Source: Lentimicrobiaceae bacterium
GTDB lineage: Bacteria > Bacteroidota > Bacteroidia > Bacteroidales > JAGONC01
Reading direction: 5' to 3'
Length of the DNA: 60,444 bases
Assembly (NCBI GenBank): GCA_017993235.1
Contig: JAGONC010000020.1
Location: forward strand, 1-60,444
Shown: piece by piece, positions 35,161-44,357 of the stretch
Layout: each line of letters starts with the position of its first letter
Numbering within the stretch: position 1 is the first letter of the stretch
Made by a program: the position numbers and the translations under genes
Notes under the pieces: model-generated
Told to the model about the DNA's origin: nothing
Database searches by the model: none
Seen by the model: only the letters and a program-made list of their open reading frames with translations

Positions 35161-38100
35161 ATGCCCAGGTGGAACTATATGCAAATCCTGATCGCGACAG
35201 GCCTTATCCTGTCCGTTGTAAAGGGGTATTCCCAGCCGATCAGGACATTCACTCCTGACTCAGCCCTTTTCCTTACCGAAATGGGTCAATTTTTTGAGTC
35301 CACACCTTCCCAGTACAAAAATGAAGTTAAAAAATTACTTGATAAATTAGCATTCGAATGGCAATTTGGATTATTCAAAGATCCCTACCGAAATAAGGTA
35401 TATGAGACTTCTAACCGGATGCTCAGGGAAAATATAAAGCCTTACCCCGATTTTTATAAATTCCTGAAGACGGTCATGTACTTCTATGATACACGGCAGC
35501 CCATGGAAGCCTACGACTCTTTACACTCCAGTTTTATCCCGCTGCTCGGCCAGACCAGTAAAAAACCTTTTCTGGATTATCTGGAGAGTCTTGATAATTT
35601 TCTTTACCGGCAATATCTCTATTCATACCGGGGAGTGCTCTGGGAATACAAAGGCGGTGATTTCACCTTTCAATATGATACCGTACCCAGGTTCTCCCTC
35701 CGGAACATAACGCTGACCTGCATTGCCAGCAGAGACAGCATTGAAATTGAAAATACCGGTGGATTCTATTATCCTGTCCAGAACCGGTGGAGGGGTTCAG
35801 GGGGAAACGTCTACTGGGAAAGGGCCGGATTCAGCAGGGACACAATTCATGCGACACTGGGGGATTATGCCATCGAACTCAAGAACTCAGGCTATGTGGC
35901 TGATTCGGTCCTGTTCCATCACAAATCCTTTTTTAAGCAACCCTTATTGGGAAAATTGGAGGATAAAGTCACCTCCTTTACATCCCAGGATCAGGCAAAT
36001 TTCCCTGTTTTCGAGTCCTATATCAAAAGGATTCAGATCAATGATCTTTTCAGGGACATCCGTTATGATGGTTCATTCCGAATGGAAGGAGCAGATGTGC
36101 TGGGTGCAGGTACAGCGGAAATGGATGCTACAATATCCATTGGCTATCAGGGCAAGGAACTCATCATCATCAACTCAAAGCGGTTCATCATCCATCGCGA
36201 CAGGATCAATGCCCAGCGTGCTTCGGCATCCATCTATTTTGAATCCGACTCGGTCTATCACCCCAGTCTCCAGTTCAAATACATCGACGGCGAAAGGGAA
36301 CTATCCCTTTTCAGGGGAAACGAAGGCCTTTCGCAAAGCCCGTTCTATGATTCCTACCATGAGGTCGATATGTTCTTTGAATCCCTGACATGGAAAGTTG
36401 GACAGCCATTCATGGAAATGGAAAAAATGAAAGGACTCAATCCGAAAAGCGAGGCGACCTTCGAATCCAATAAATTTTACACGGAGGAACGATTCGATCA
36501 TATTATGGGCATGGACGCGCGCCACCCACTGATTCTGATCAAAAATTTCATCCGGGATAATCCCGACAGATCATTTCTGGTATCGGACCTGGCCGGATTT
36601 CTACAGAAACCTGCCGATCAGGTCAGGGCCGTGATCATTCAGCTAACGAATCAGGGATTCCTGAATTACGATGTAGTTACTGACCGTGCTACTGCTAAAG
36701 ATAAACTCTACGATTATATCGACGCCAAAAATGGAAAAACGGATTACGATGCCATCCAGTTCGGTTCCAGCGTTGAAAATCAAAGTAACGCCACCCTGAA
36801 TCTCAAGACGTTTGATCTTTTAATAAAGGGAGTGCCTGTTGTCAGCCTCAGTGACTCCCAGCAGGTATATATCTATCCCAGGAACAACGAAATCCTTTTA
36901 CGACAAAACCGAAATTTCGTTTTTACCGGAAGGGTTCATGCAGGATTACTGGATTTCTATCCCAGAGAAAGTACATTTGATTATGACTCGTTTAAACTGA
37001 ATATGCCGGTGATCGATTCCCTCAGCCTGATGGTTCGTTCCCATAAAAAAGATCAGGAAGGAAATAGTTCAAATGAAAGGGTGAAGTCGGTGATCAGAAA
37101 CCTGAACGGGACGCTCTGGATCGATCATCCAACGAATAAATCCGGTCTGAACGATTATCCACACTACCCATTTTTCACCAGCGAAGAGGACTCCTATGTT
37201 TACTATGATGATCCTGATATCCAACATGGCAGTTATACCGACAGCCTTTTCTACTATCAGGTTTATCCCTTTAACTTCGACAGCCTGAACCAGTTCACTA
37301 CCGAAGGCATCCAGTTCAAAGGCAAATTGATCTCCGGAGGTATTCTGCCGGAAATTGAACATCCCATTTCTGTCCAGGATGATTATTCACTGGGATTCGT
37401 CAACAGGTCTCCTGGCGATGGATATGAAATTTATCAGGGTAAGGGCATGTTTATGAATGATATCAAGCTCAGCAACAATGGACTGAAAGGTAGTGGAACC
37501 CTGAAATACCTGACTTCCACAGCTACTTCTGACAATTTCACCTATCTTCCCGACTCGGTGATCGGCCCGGTGAACTCATTCAGCATCACGGAAATGAATA
37601 CAGGAGTAGAATATCCGGAAGTAGTGGCCGATAGTGGCTATTACAGATGGCTTACCAAAAAAGACTCCTTGCTGGTCATTTCTATAAAAGAGAAACCATT
37701 CAATATTTATCATCAACAGGCGCTGATGAAGGGAACACTGAAGCTGACCCCTGTGCACCTGTACGGAGATGGTATTGTAACCGTTAAGGACGGAGAGATC
37801 GAATCCAAAAATATCGTCTTTCATCAGCATGTGTTTTCATCCGATACAACCAATTTCCGTCTTCTCACACTGGATAAAAGTCAGCTTGCCCTGTCGACCT
37901 ACGTTTACAGCGCTCATGTCGACATGAATGAACGTAGAGGGGAATTCAGTTCGACCGGAGGTACATCTCTGGTCGAATTACCTACAAATCAGTATGTGTG
38001 TTACATGGACAAGTTCGAGTGGCTGATGGATGACGAAAAAATATCCCTTTACAACACCCTCTCGGTGGATACGCTGAAAATAGCGCAGCTGAGCTATTCC

Positions 38101-39654
38101 GAGCTGATCGACGCTGACCTCAGGGGATCAGAATTCGTATCCCGGCACCCCCGACAGGACTCTCTTGAATTCTTCTCTCTGAAGGCAATGTATGATTTGA
38201 AAGAAAATATCCTGTATGCCAGGGACGTCAAATTGATTAAAGTTGCAGACGCAGCAATATTCCCCATTGACGGGAAGGTCACCATCCGGAAAAATGCACA
38301 GATGGAACCCCTGGTCGATGCGGTTATCATTGCCGATACCATCAGGAAGTCCCATGTGATCTATGATGCGACGGTAACGGTGCAATCCCGTAAGAAGTAC
38401 AGTGCATCGGGTAAGTACGATTATGTAGATGAACTGGGCAATGTGAATCAGATCCTGTTCAATAACATCACCACCGACAGCAATTACCGGACCTACGCGG
38501 TTGCCCAGATCCCGGATACCGTTAACTTCAGATTGAGCCCCTATTTCGATTTTAAAGGCAAAGCCCTCCTGGTGACATCCCATGAGTACCTGACCTTTGA
38601 CGGAGGATACCGGATACGGCAGGATTGTGATCCCTATCCGGCTTCCTGGGTCAGATTTACGGCCGAAGTGGATCCCAACCACATTGCCCTGCCTGTAGGG
38701 GATACTCTCGTGGATGTCGGCAACAGAAGGATTTCAGCTGCATTGGTCCTATCAGCCGGATATGATATTTATCCTGTATTTTACGGAAGAAAGGACAGGA
38801 TGGATGAAACGGAAATCCTCAGGGCCAGCGGGTATGTTTCCTATGACAAACCGTCGCAGGAATACCGGATAGCGAAGATTGACAGCCTTTCCGGTCCGAA
38901 AGGAAGTGGGAATTATCTCAGCCTGAGCAACAAAACATGTGTCATTTACGGCGAAGGAGTCCTGAACACAGGATTGAACTATGATGAGGTTAAACTGTCA
39001 GCCTTTGGCGAGGGAACCTACTTCATCATCCCTGATTCGGCTCTTTTCAACATGTTGCTGAGCCTGGATTTTTTCTTTTCTGAAGATCTACTGCAGCGTA
39101 TGATTGATAAACTGATGCTTTCCAACATGGCTGGATACGATATTACAAAAGACTCCTTCCGGAAAGCACTTATTTTTATTGCAGGTGAAGAGAAAGCCAA
39201 TGCGCTTTTGACAGAATTATCTCTGTACGGCTCTGTCCGGAAACTACCGCCCGAATTCAAGCACACCATGGTCTTCTCTGACGTTAAGATGATCTGGAAC
39301 CAGAGGACAAAGTCCTATATCTCGAGAGGTCCGATCGGTGTGAGCAGCATTCTCGACCGTCCGATCAACAAATACGCCAGTGGTGTCATCGAACTGGCCA
39401 AGCGGCGCAATGGAGATGAGCTGAATATCTATATCGAAACCGCTGAAAAGGAGTGGTTCTTTTTTACCTATTCCAATCATATCATGCAGTCAATCTCATC
39501 GGATGAATCGTACAATGCCGCGCTGAGTGAAATAAAAGAAGATAAAAGAATCATGAACCTGGAGAATTCCAGGATTACCTATCAGTATATCATCTCAACC
39601 CGGCAGAAGATGATCGAGTTCATCAGCCGGATGCAGGCTGCCGAAAGGCAATAG
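35161..39654 (+). CDS. Very large exported protein of unknown function
   Basis: A 1497-residue protein with a Sec signal peptide (cleavage probably after VVKGYSQ, about residue 24). Residues 25-250 contain helical and mixed segments; from about 300 to 1330 the sequence is dense in short beta strands with recurrent patterns such as GxGxAEMDATISIGY and a series of xFxGKxxI-type strands, which suggests an extended beta structure, perhaps beta-jellyroll or beta-helix. No catalytic motif, lipobox or C-terminal sorting domain is recognised. It begins 11 bases after prmA and precedes plsY, so it may be co-transcribed with housekeeping genes. It looks like a conserved Bacteroidota periplasmic or outer-membrane protein, but I cannot name its family. 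An alternative start is the ATG at 35179. Confidence 0.75.
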   Translation: MPRWNYMQILIATGLILSVVKGYSQPIRTFTPDSALFLTEMGQFFESTPSQYKNEVKKLLDKLAFEWQFGLFKDPYRNKVYETSNRMLRENIKPYPDFYKFLKTVMYFYDTRQPMEAYDSLHSSFIPLLGQTSKKPFLDYLESLDNFLYRQYLYSYRGVLWEYKGGDFTFQYDTVPRFSLRNITLTCIASRDSIEIENTGGFYYPVQNRWRGSGGNVYWERAGFSRDTIHATLGDYAIELKNSGYVADSVLFHHKSFFKQPLLGKLEDKVTSFTSQDQANFPVFESYIKRIQINDLFRDIRYDGSFRMEGADVLGAGTAEMDATISIGYQGKELIIINSKRFIIHRDRINAQRASASIYFESDSVYHPSLQFKYIDGERELSLFRGNEGLSQSPFYDSYHEVDMFFESLTWKVGQPFMEMEKMKGLNPKSEATFESNKFYTEERFDHIMGMDARHPLILIKNFIRDNPDRSFLVSDLAGFLQKPADQVRAVIIQLTNQGFLNYDVVTDRATAKDKLYDYIDAKNGKTDYDAIQFGSSVENQSNATLNLKTFDLLIKGVPVVSLSDSQQVYIYPRNNEILLRQNRNFVFTGRVHAGLLDFYPRESTFDYDSFKLNMPVIDSLSLMVRSHKKDQEGNSSNERVKSVIRNLNGTLWIDHPTNKSGLNDYPHYPFFTSEEDSYVYYDDPDIQHGSYTDSLFYYQVYPFNFDSLNQFTTEGIQFKGKLISGGILPEIEHPISVQDDYSLGFVNRSPGDGYEIYQGKGMFMNDIKLSNNGLKGSGTLKYLTSTATSDNFTYLPDSVIGPVNSFSITEMNTGVEYPEVVADSGYYRWLTKKDSLLVISIKEKPFNIYHQQALMKGTLKLTPVHLYGDGIVTVKDGEIESKNIVFHQHVFSSDTTNFRLLTLDKSQLALSTYVYSAHVDMNERRGEFSSTGGTSLVELPTNQYVCYMDKFEWLMDDEKISLYNTLSVDTLKIAQLSYSELIDADLRGSEFVSRHPRQDSLEFFSLKAMYDLKENILYARDVKLIKVADAAIFPIDGKVTIRKNAQMEPLVDAVIIADTIRKSHVIYDATVTVQSRKKYSASGKYDYVDELGNVNQILFNNITTDSNYRTYAVAQIPDTVNFRLSPYFDFKGKALLVTSHEYLTFDGGYRIRQDCDPYPASWVRFTAEVDPNHIALPVGDTLVDVGNRRISAALVLSAGYDIYPVFYGRKDRMDETEILRASGYVSYDKPSQEYRIAKIDSLSGPKGSGNYLSLSNKTCVIYGEGVLNTGLNYDEVKLSAFGEGTYFIIPDSALFNMLLSLDFFFSEDLLQRMIDKLMLSNMAGYDITKDSFRKALIFIAGEEKANALLTELSLYGSVRKLPPEFKHTMVFSDVKMIWNQRTKSYISRGPIGVSSILDRPINKYASGVIELAKRRNGDELNIYIETAEKEWFFFTYSNHIMQSISSDESYNAALSEIKEDKRIMNLENSRITYQYIISTRQKMIEFISRMQAAERQ

Positions 39655-39699
39655 GGTCTTGCTGATTAGCCGGTGAGTGCTGGCAAAGAAATCATTTAT

Positions 39700-40347
39700 A
39701 TGCTCGACATGGAATATTTCAACATCATTCCGGCGCTTGTGCTGGCTTACCTCCTGGGTTCCATTCCGACAGCCGTCTGGGTTGGGAAATGGTTTTTTGG
39801 GATCGATATTCGCACCAAGGGAAGCGGCAATGCAGGGGCTACCAATGTGATCCGGGTCCTTGGACTGAAAGCGGGCATTCCCGTTTTGCTTATTGATGTT
39901 TTCAAAGGATGGGCTGCGCTGCAGCTTATTCACCTCTTCCCTGTACCCCTTCCGACAGAAACCGGGATGGCACTTTTACAGATCGGGCTGGGAATCCTGG
40001 TCGTACTGGGCCATGTGTTCCCTGTTTTTGCCGGCTTCAGGGGGGGTAAAGGGGTGGCAACCCTTCTGGGAGTGGGGATCGCATTATTTCCGACTGCATC
40101 ATGGATATCCCTGGGCATTTTTATGCTGGTTTTTGTTTTGTTCAGGTATGTATCCCTTGCTTCCCTGATTACAGCCATTCTTTTTCCCTTCATTCAGCTA
40201 TTATTGCTTGATCAGCATGAGGCAATCCCTCTGACGATCCTTGCCATCGCTGTGGCTGTATTTATCCCGCTTACCCATCGTAAAAACATTCTCCGCTTGA
40301 TCCATGGAACAGAATCGAAGCTGAGTTTCAACAAAAGAAAAGGATAA
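39700..40347 (+). CDS. plsY: Glycerol-3-phosphate acyltransferase PlsY
   Basis: A 215-residue membrane protein with five helices. PlsY motifs: GSIPTAVWVGKW near the start, KGSGNAGATNVIRVLG (motif 1, about 40-55), and GHVFPVFAGFRGGKGVATLLG (motif 2). It acylates glycerol-3-phosphate using acyl-phosphate made by PlsX, giving lysophosphatidate. The glycerol-3-phosphate could come from the gpsA-like enzyme at 12738-13745. An in-frame GTG at 39673 would add nine residues; the ATG at 39700 is preferred. Confidence 0.95.
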   Translation: MLDMEYFNIIPALVLAYLLGSIPTAVWVGKWFFGIDIRTKGSGNAGATNVIRVLGLKAGIPVLLIDVFKGWAALQLIHLFPVPLPTETGMALLQIGLGILVVLGHVFPVFAGFRGGKGVATLLGVGIALFPTASWISLGIFMLVFVLFRYVSLASLITAILFPFIQLLLLDQHEAIPLTILAIAVAVFIPLTHRKNILRLIHGTESKLSFNKRKG

Positions 40348-40359
40348 ACACTTTTGCTG

Positions 40360-40367
40360 TATCTTTG
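40360..40367 (+). promoter_or_regulatory. Candidate -7 element (TATCTTTG) for the mrp gene
   Basis: A TAnnTTTG match 13 bases before the ATG of the Mrp-family gene, in the 32-bp gap after plsY. If used, the leader would be extremely short. Confidence 0.4.
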
Positions 40368-40379
40368 CCTCCCCAATAA

Positions 40380-41477
40380 ATGAACGATATGTACACCAGG
40401 GATCAGATAACCCATGCGCTTCGCCATGTACAGGATCCGGATCTTAAGAAAGATCTGGTCACCTTAAACATGATTGAAAATATTGAGATCAGGGAGGGTA
40501 GCGTTACCTTCACCCTGGTTCTGACGACGCCTGCCTGCCCGTTGAAGGGAAAAATGAAACAGGATTGTATAGACGCCATCCACCGCTTCGTGGATCCAAA
40601 TCTTGAAGTAGAAGTGATCCTGACTTCACATGTGACAAGCCGGAGAAAGGAAACGGAAGATCTGCTCAAGGGAGTAAAGAACATCATTGCCATTGCTTCA
40701 GGGAAAGGCGGTGTAGGCAAGTCGACGGTTGCAGCAAACCTTGCTGTTGCTATGGGTCAGACGGGTGCCCGTGTGGGATTGCTCGACGCCGACATTTATG
40801 GACCCTCTGTGCCGATGATGTTCGGATTACCTGTTGCTCATCCGGAAGTCAGACAGGTGGATGGTAAATCCAGGATCATTCCCATCACCAGGCATGGCAT
40901 CCAGGTGCTTAGCATCGGTTTCTTTATTGACGCCTCCCAGGCACTGATCTGGAGAGGGCCCATGGCTTCCAATGCACTGATGCAGCTCTTCAGGGATGCC
41001 GAATGGGGTGAACTGGATTACCTGATCATCGACACGCCACCGGGCACTGGTGACATCCATCTTACACTGGCTCAGCAGGTTCCCATGACCGGTGTCGCCA
41101 TAGTGACGACACCGCAGGAAGTGGCCCTTGCGGATGCACGGAAAGCGATCACCATGTTCCGGCAGGAACAGATCCGGGTTCCGGTACTGGGTTTGATCGA
41201 AAATATGTCGTGGTTCACTCCCGCGGAACTCCCCGGCAACCGGTACTACCTCTTCGGAAAAGAAGGTGGCAAACGACTGGCTGAAGAATACCATCTCCCG
41301 TTACTGGGTCAGGTACCGGTCGTACAAAGCATTTGCGAGTCAGGCGACGAAGGGCTCCCTGTTGCCCTGTCGGAAGATTCACCGGAAGCAATGGCTTTCA
41401 GGCAAATGGCGGAAAATATAGCCCAGCAGATCGCCATCAGGAATGTATTCCAGGATGTGGTATTCCCAAAAGAATAA
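40380..41477 (+). CDS. Mrp/NBP35-family iron-sulfur carrier ATPase
   Basis: A 365-residue protein with an N-terminal DUF59/MIP18 domain (about 1-85) and a ParA-like ATPase. The deviant Walker A is ASGKGGVGKSTVAANLA (about 104-120), followed by DADIYGPSVPMMFG (switch) and IDTPPGTGD (Walker B). It helps load iron-sulfur clusters onto target proteins. The nfu gene follows on the same strand, and the pair fits a small Fe-S assembly unit. The start at 40380 could move to the ATG at 40389. Confidence 0.92.
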   Translation: MNDMYTRDQITHALRHVQDPDLKKDLVTLNMIENIEIREGSVTFTLVLTTPACPLKGKMKQDCIDAIHRFVDPNLEVEVILTSHVTSRRKETEDLLKGVKNIIAIASGKGGVGKSTVAANLAVAMGQTGARVGLLDADIYGPSVPMMFGLPVAHPEVRQVDGKSRIIPITRHGIQVLSIGFFIDASQALIWRGPMASNALMQLFRDAEWGELDYLIIDTPPGTGDIHLTLAQQVPMTGVAIVTTPQEVALADARKAITMFRQEQIRVPVLGLIENMSWFTPAELPGNRYYLFGKEGGKRLAEEYHLPLLGQVPVVQSICESGDEGLPVALSEDSPEAMAFRQMAENIAQQIAIRNVFQDVVFPKE

Positions 41478-41511
41478 TTATACCTGCGTGAATGCTGAAC
41501 AGTTATTTTAC

Positions 41512-41519
41512 TACCTTTG
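41512..41519 (+). promoter_or_regulatory. Candidate -7 element (TACCTTTG) for nfu
   Basis: A TAnnTTTG match 20 bases before the nfu ATG at 41540, between the mrp and nfu genes. It supports the choice of the downstream ATG. Confidence 0.45.
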
Positions 41520-41539
41520 CCCCCTCAAATGAAAGACCC

Positions 41540-41785
41540 ATGGAGAAAAATCAACCGAGCGAATTGGAAAAAAAGGTCAGAAATGTCATCGAACAGATTC
41601 GTCCTTACCTGCAGGCCGATGGAGGCGATATTGAATTTATCAGCCTGTCGGAAGATAATATCGTAAATGTTGAACTTCACGGAGCCTGCGGTTCCTGTCC
41701 CTATAGCCGCCTCACCCTGAAAAACGGTGTGGAAGAAGCCATGCGGAGAGCCCTCCCCGAGATAAAAGCCGTCGAAACACGCTGA
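41540..41785 (+). CDS. NifU-like (Nfu) iron-sulfur scaffold protein
   Basis: An 81-residue single-domain Nfu protein with the cluster-binding CxxC in GACGSCPYSRLTLKNG (Cys 50 and 53). LQADGGDIEFI and the C-terminal EEAMRRALPEI match the family. It is thought to deliver [4Fe-4S] clusters as a dimer. The start at 41540 was chosen because a promoter-like element lies just upstream and the N-terminus then matches the family; the open frame runs 16 codons further upstream. Confidence 0.92.
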   Translation: MEKNQPSELEKKVRNVIEQIRPYLQADGGDIEFISLSEDNIVNVELHGACGSCPYSRLTLKNGVEEAMRRALPEIKAVETR

Positions 41786-41787
41786 TT

Positions 41788-41829
41788 TCTCCTTTCTCCT
41801 TTCTCCTCTCTCCTCTCTCCTCTCTCCTC
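41788..41829. repeat. Polypyrimidine tandem repeat (TCTCCTT/TCTCCTC) between convergent genes
   Basis: About six copies of a 7-bp pyrimidine word make a run with almost only C and T on the plus strand, spanning the whole gap between nfu and the convergent NAD synthetase gene. Such tracts can form triplex DNA. The word is unlike those at other junctions. Confidence 0.65.
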
Positions 41830-43488
41830 TTAGTAAAGGTACCTGGCCGCAATAGGCATTCTCCTTCCCATCCCAAAGGCTTTGGGTGAAATGCGCAGTA
41901 TGGGAGGTGTTTGATGACGCTTGTATTCATTCAGATTCACCAGACGCAGGACTTTTCTAACCACACCTTCATCAAAACCCATGGAAATAATATCCTGAGG
42001 CCCCTGCCGCAGCTCGATGTACTGGAACAGAATCTTGTCGAGCACATCATAGGGAGGCAGCGAGTCTGAATCTTTCTGATCCGGCTTCAGTTCAGCCGAG
42101 GGCGGTTTGTGGATGGTATGCCAGGGTATGATCTCGTCCGCCCGGTTCATGTACCGGGCCAGTTTATAAACCTGCGTTTTGTAAACATCTCCCAGTACGG
42201 AGATCCCTCCGCACATATCCCCGTAAAGGGTTCCGTAACCCACTGCCGCTTCGCTTTTGTTGGACGTATTCAGTAAAATATACCCGAACTTATTGGCCAG
42301 CGCCATCAGCAGAACGGCCCTGATGCGCGCCTGGATATTCTCTTCGGTGACATCCGCAGGGAGGTCATCAAAGACTGGCAGGAGCGTGGACTTAACACTT
42401 TTAAAGATCTCCTCGATGCTCAGGGTCTGGTAAGGTACACCTGTACGGTGGGCCAGTGCAACAGCATCCTGAATGGAGTGGTCAGTGGAATAGCGTGAGG
42501 GTAACAGAACCGCATGGACATGCTCCCTGCCAAGCGCTTCAGCAGCCAATACCAGCGTTACGGCCGAGTCAAGGCCGCCCGATAACCCGAGAATGGCATC
42601 CTGAAAGCCCAGTTTCCGGAAATAGGTCCGAATGCCCAGTACCAGGGCGTCGTTGATCAATGCAATGGGGGAAGTATCCAGGTTCTGGGGGCCCATGATC
42701 CCTCGATCATCACAACGGACTTCTTTATTCTTTTCTTCAAAATGATAAAATCGAAGATCTTCCTGGAAATAATTCAATTCATCGAGGACCTTCCCGTACC
42801 TGTCCACCACCATGGATCCTCCGTCAAAGATCAGTTCAGTCTGCGCCCCGATGTGATTCACAAAAAACACAGGAAGTCCATATGCGGAAGCATTCCGGAT
42901 GAGTACCTCCCGGCGGATGCCTGCCTGGCTGTAATGGAAAGGAGATGCCCCAATATTGATGACCAGATCAGGCCGCTGTCGGATCAGCATTTCCATGGGA
43001 GATGCAGTGTAGAGCGGGGTGTCTGTGAGGTTCCAGAGATCCTCACAGATCGTTAAGGCTATTCTGGTTCCCCGGTATTCAATGACCGATAATTCCCTGT
43101 TCGGTTCGAAATAACGATATTCATCAAAAACATCATAATTGGGAAGCAGGGATTTATGCGTCAGGGCCATCACCTTCCCTTCAGCAAGAAAATAGGCAGT
43201 ATTGAAAAGCCTTTTACCCTTTGGATTGGGATTGACCGACGGAGCACCAACGATGGCAGCAATGCCTTCGCACTCCTGTGCTATGGAGTGAATGGCCAGC
43301 TCACACTCATGGATGAAGTCGTCAAACTCAAGAAAATCCCCTGGCGGATAACCGCAGACCGCCAGTTCGGCAAAAAGGATCAGGTCAGCCGATTCATCCC
43401 GGGCCTGCCGGATAGCTTCCCTGATTTTTCGAACGTTCGAGTCAAAATTACCGATATGATAGTCAAGCTGAGCTATCGAAATTTTCAC
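41830..43488 (-). CDS. nadE: Glutamine-dependent NAD+ synthetase
   Basis: A 552-residue two-domain enzyme. Residues 1-260 form a nitrilase-type glutaminase with the Glu-Lys-Cys triad visible as LFAELAVCGYPPG, THKSLLPNYDVFDE and ALTICEDLWN. Residues 270-552 are the synthetase with the PP-loop GLSGGLDSAVTLVLA and the NTSNKSEAAVGYGTLYGD region. It converts nicotinate adenine dinucleotide, ATP and glutamine to NAD+. The start is GTG at 43488; the nearby ATG is out of frame. In Flavobacterium, nadE lies beside gldB; here gldB is about 1.5 kb away. Confidence 0.95.
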   Translation of the reverse strand: MKISIAQLDYHIGNFDSNVRKIREAIRQARDESADLILFAELAVCGYPPGDFLEFDDFIHECELAIHSIAQECEGIAAIVGAPSVNPNPKGKRLFNTAYFLAEGKVMALTHKSLLPNYDVFDEYRYFEPNRELSVIEYRGTRIALTICEDLWNLTDTPLYTASPMEMLIRQRPDLVINIGASPFHYSQAGIRREVLIRNASAYGLPVFFVNHIGAQTELIFDGGSMVVDRYGKVLDELNYFQEDLRFYHFEEKNKEVRCDDRGIMGPQNLDTSPIALINDALVLGIRTYFRKLGFQDAILGLSGGLDSAVTLVLAAEALGREHVHAVLLPSRYSTDHSIQDAVALAHRTGVPYQTLSIEEIFKSVKSTLLPVFDDLPADVTEENIQARIRAVLLMALANKFGYILLNTSNKSEAAVGYGTLYGDMCGGISVLGDVYKTQVYKLARYMNRADEIIPWHTIHKPPSAELKPDQKDSDSLPPYDVLDKILFQYIELRQGPQDIISMGFDEGVVRKVLRLVNLNEYKRHQTPPILRISPKAFGMGRRMPIAARYLY

Positions 43489-43510
43489 CTCATACGTATT
43501 TACATTGCTG

Positions 43511-44197
43511 CTAGAAGATAACCCCGAGGTTCAGCTGCAAACCATTATAATGAGCTTTTTCGTTCAGGGATTTGTCAAGGGCATTGGTTCCCTTCAACAC
43601 GTTGGTGATGCCATTCTTGAAAGAAAGCGATACCACAAGGCATGTGGATTCGTCAAAATAAAATTCAGCACCACCTCCGATGAGGATCGACGTTCTGAAA
43701 ATGCTGATATCGTCGTTGATATCCTTCTTTTCCGTGATCGTCGGTGCAACGCCGCTGTCATCAGGCTGAAAGGAATCATCACTGGTCGCACCCAGTCTGA
43801 AGCCGGGTGTCAGTCCCAGCTGGCCAAAGAATGCCCATTTGTCGAACTGGTTGGTCTTCATTTTTATGGATAAAGGAATATCAAGGTATTTCAATTTGTA
43901 ATCCCTTGTCAGCATTCCCGTATCTGCTTGAATATCAGGATATTTAAGGCCGCCATAATTCCATTCCATGTCAAAACCGGTGGAGAAGAAATAATTATCC
44001 GTCAGCGTGATATCAGCGATGAAACCCCATCCAAAACCCACTTTACTACCCAGGTTCTCATAATCCTCGGTGCTGGGTTTCATCCATCCCAGGTTTGGGG
44101 ATAGTTTAATGCCAAACCGAAAAGGTTTCGTTTGGGCAAAAGTACTGGTCATAAAAACTGACCCTGAGAGGATCAGTAAAAGGATAATTTTTTTCAT
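43511..44197 (-). CDS. Small outer-membrane beta-barrel protein
   Basis: A 228-residue protein with a signal peptide (MKKIILLLILSGSVFMTS) and an eight-strand barrel pattern: FGIKLSPNLGWM, FGWGFIADITL, YKLKYLDIPLSIKM and a terminal NGLQLNLGVIF. It matches the porin-like beta-barrel family of Bacteroidota (PF13568 type). Function is unknown. It diverges from a second barrel gene of the same type 160 bp away. The ATG at 44197 starts the signal peptide. Confidence 0.8.
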   Translation of the reverse strand: MKKIILLLILSGSVFMTSTFAQTKPFRFGIKLSPNLGWMKPSTEDYENLGSKVGFGWGFIADITLTDNYFFSTGFDMEWNYGGLKYPDIQADTGMLTRDYKLKYLDIPLSIKMKTNQFDKWAFFGQLGLTPGFRLGATSDDSFQPDDSGVAPTITEKKDINDDISIFRTSILIGGGAEFYFDESTCLVVSLSFKNGITNVLKGTNALDKSLNEKAHYNGLQLNLGVIF

Positions 44198-44222
44198 GGC
44201 GATCCTTATTTTATTCTGCCTG

Positions 44223-44230
44223 CAAAAATA
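44223..44230 (-). promoter_or_regulatory. Candidate -7 element (TATTTTTG) for the barrel gene at 43511-44197
   Basis: A minus-strand TAnnTTTG match 26 bases before the ATG at 44197, in the divergent region between two barrel genes. Confidence 0.4.
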
Positions 44231-44332
44231 CGAAAAGAAGGCGCTTGTTGAATGCATGGGAAAAAAGAACATCATAAATAACATTTTATGGGATAAATCG
44301 TTTAAAAACTGGATACTCCCTGTGCAATTCAC

Positions 44333-44340
44333 TACCTTTG
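44333..44340 (+). promoter_or_regulatory. Candidate -7 element (TACCTTTG) for the barrel-gldB unit
   Basis: A plus-strand TAnnTTTG match 17 bases before the ATG at 44358. It would drive the barrel gene and gldB together. Confidence 0.45.
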
Positions 44341-44357
44341 TTAAACACTTTCATGGT

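Noticed and set aside
44223..44340. A small gene between the two divergent barrel genes
   Set aside because: The open frames crossing this gap cover promoter-like elements and continue into real genes in other frames; no separate start or family pattern.
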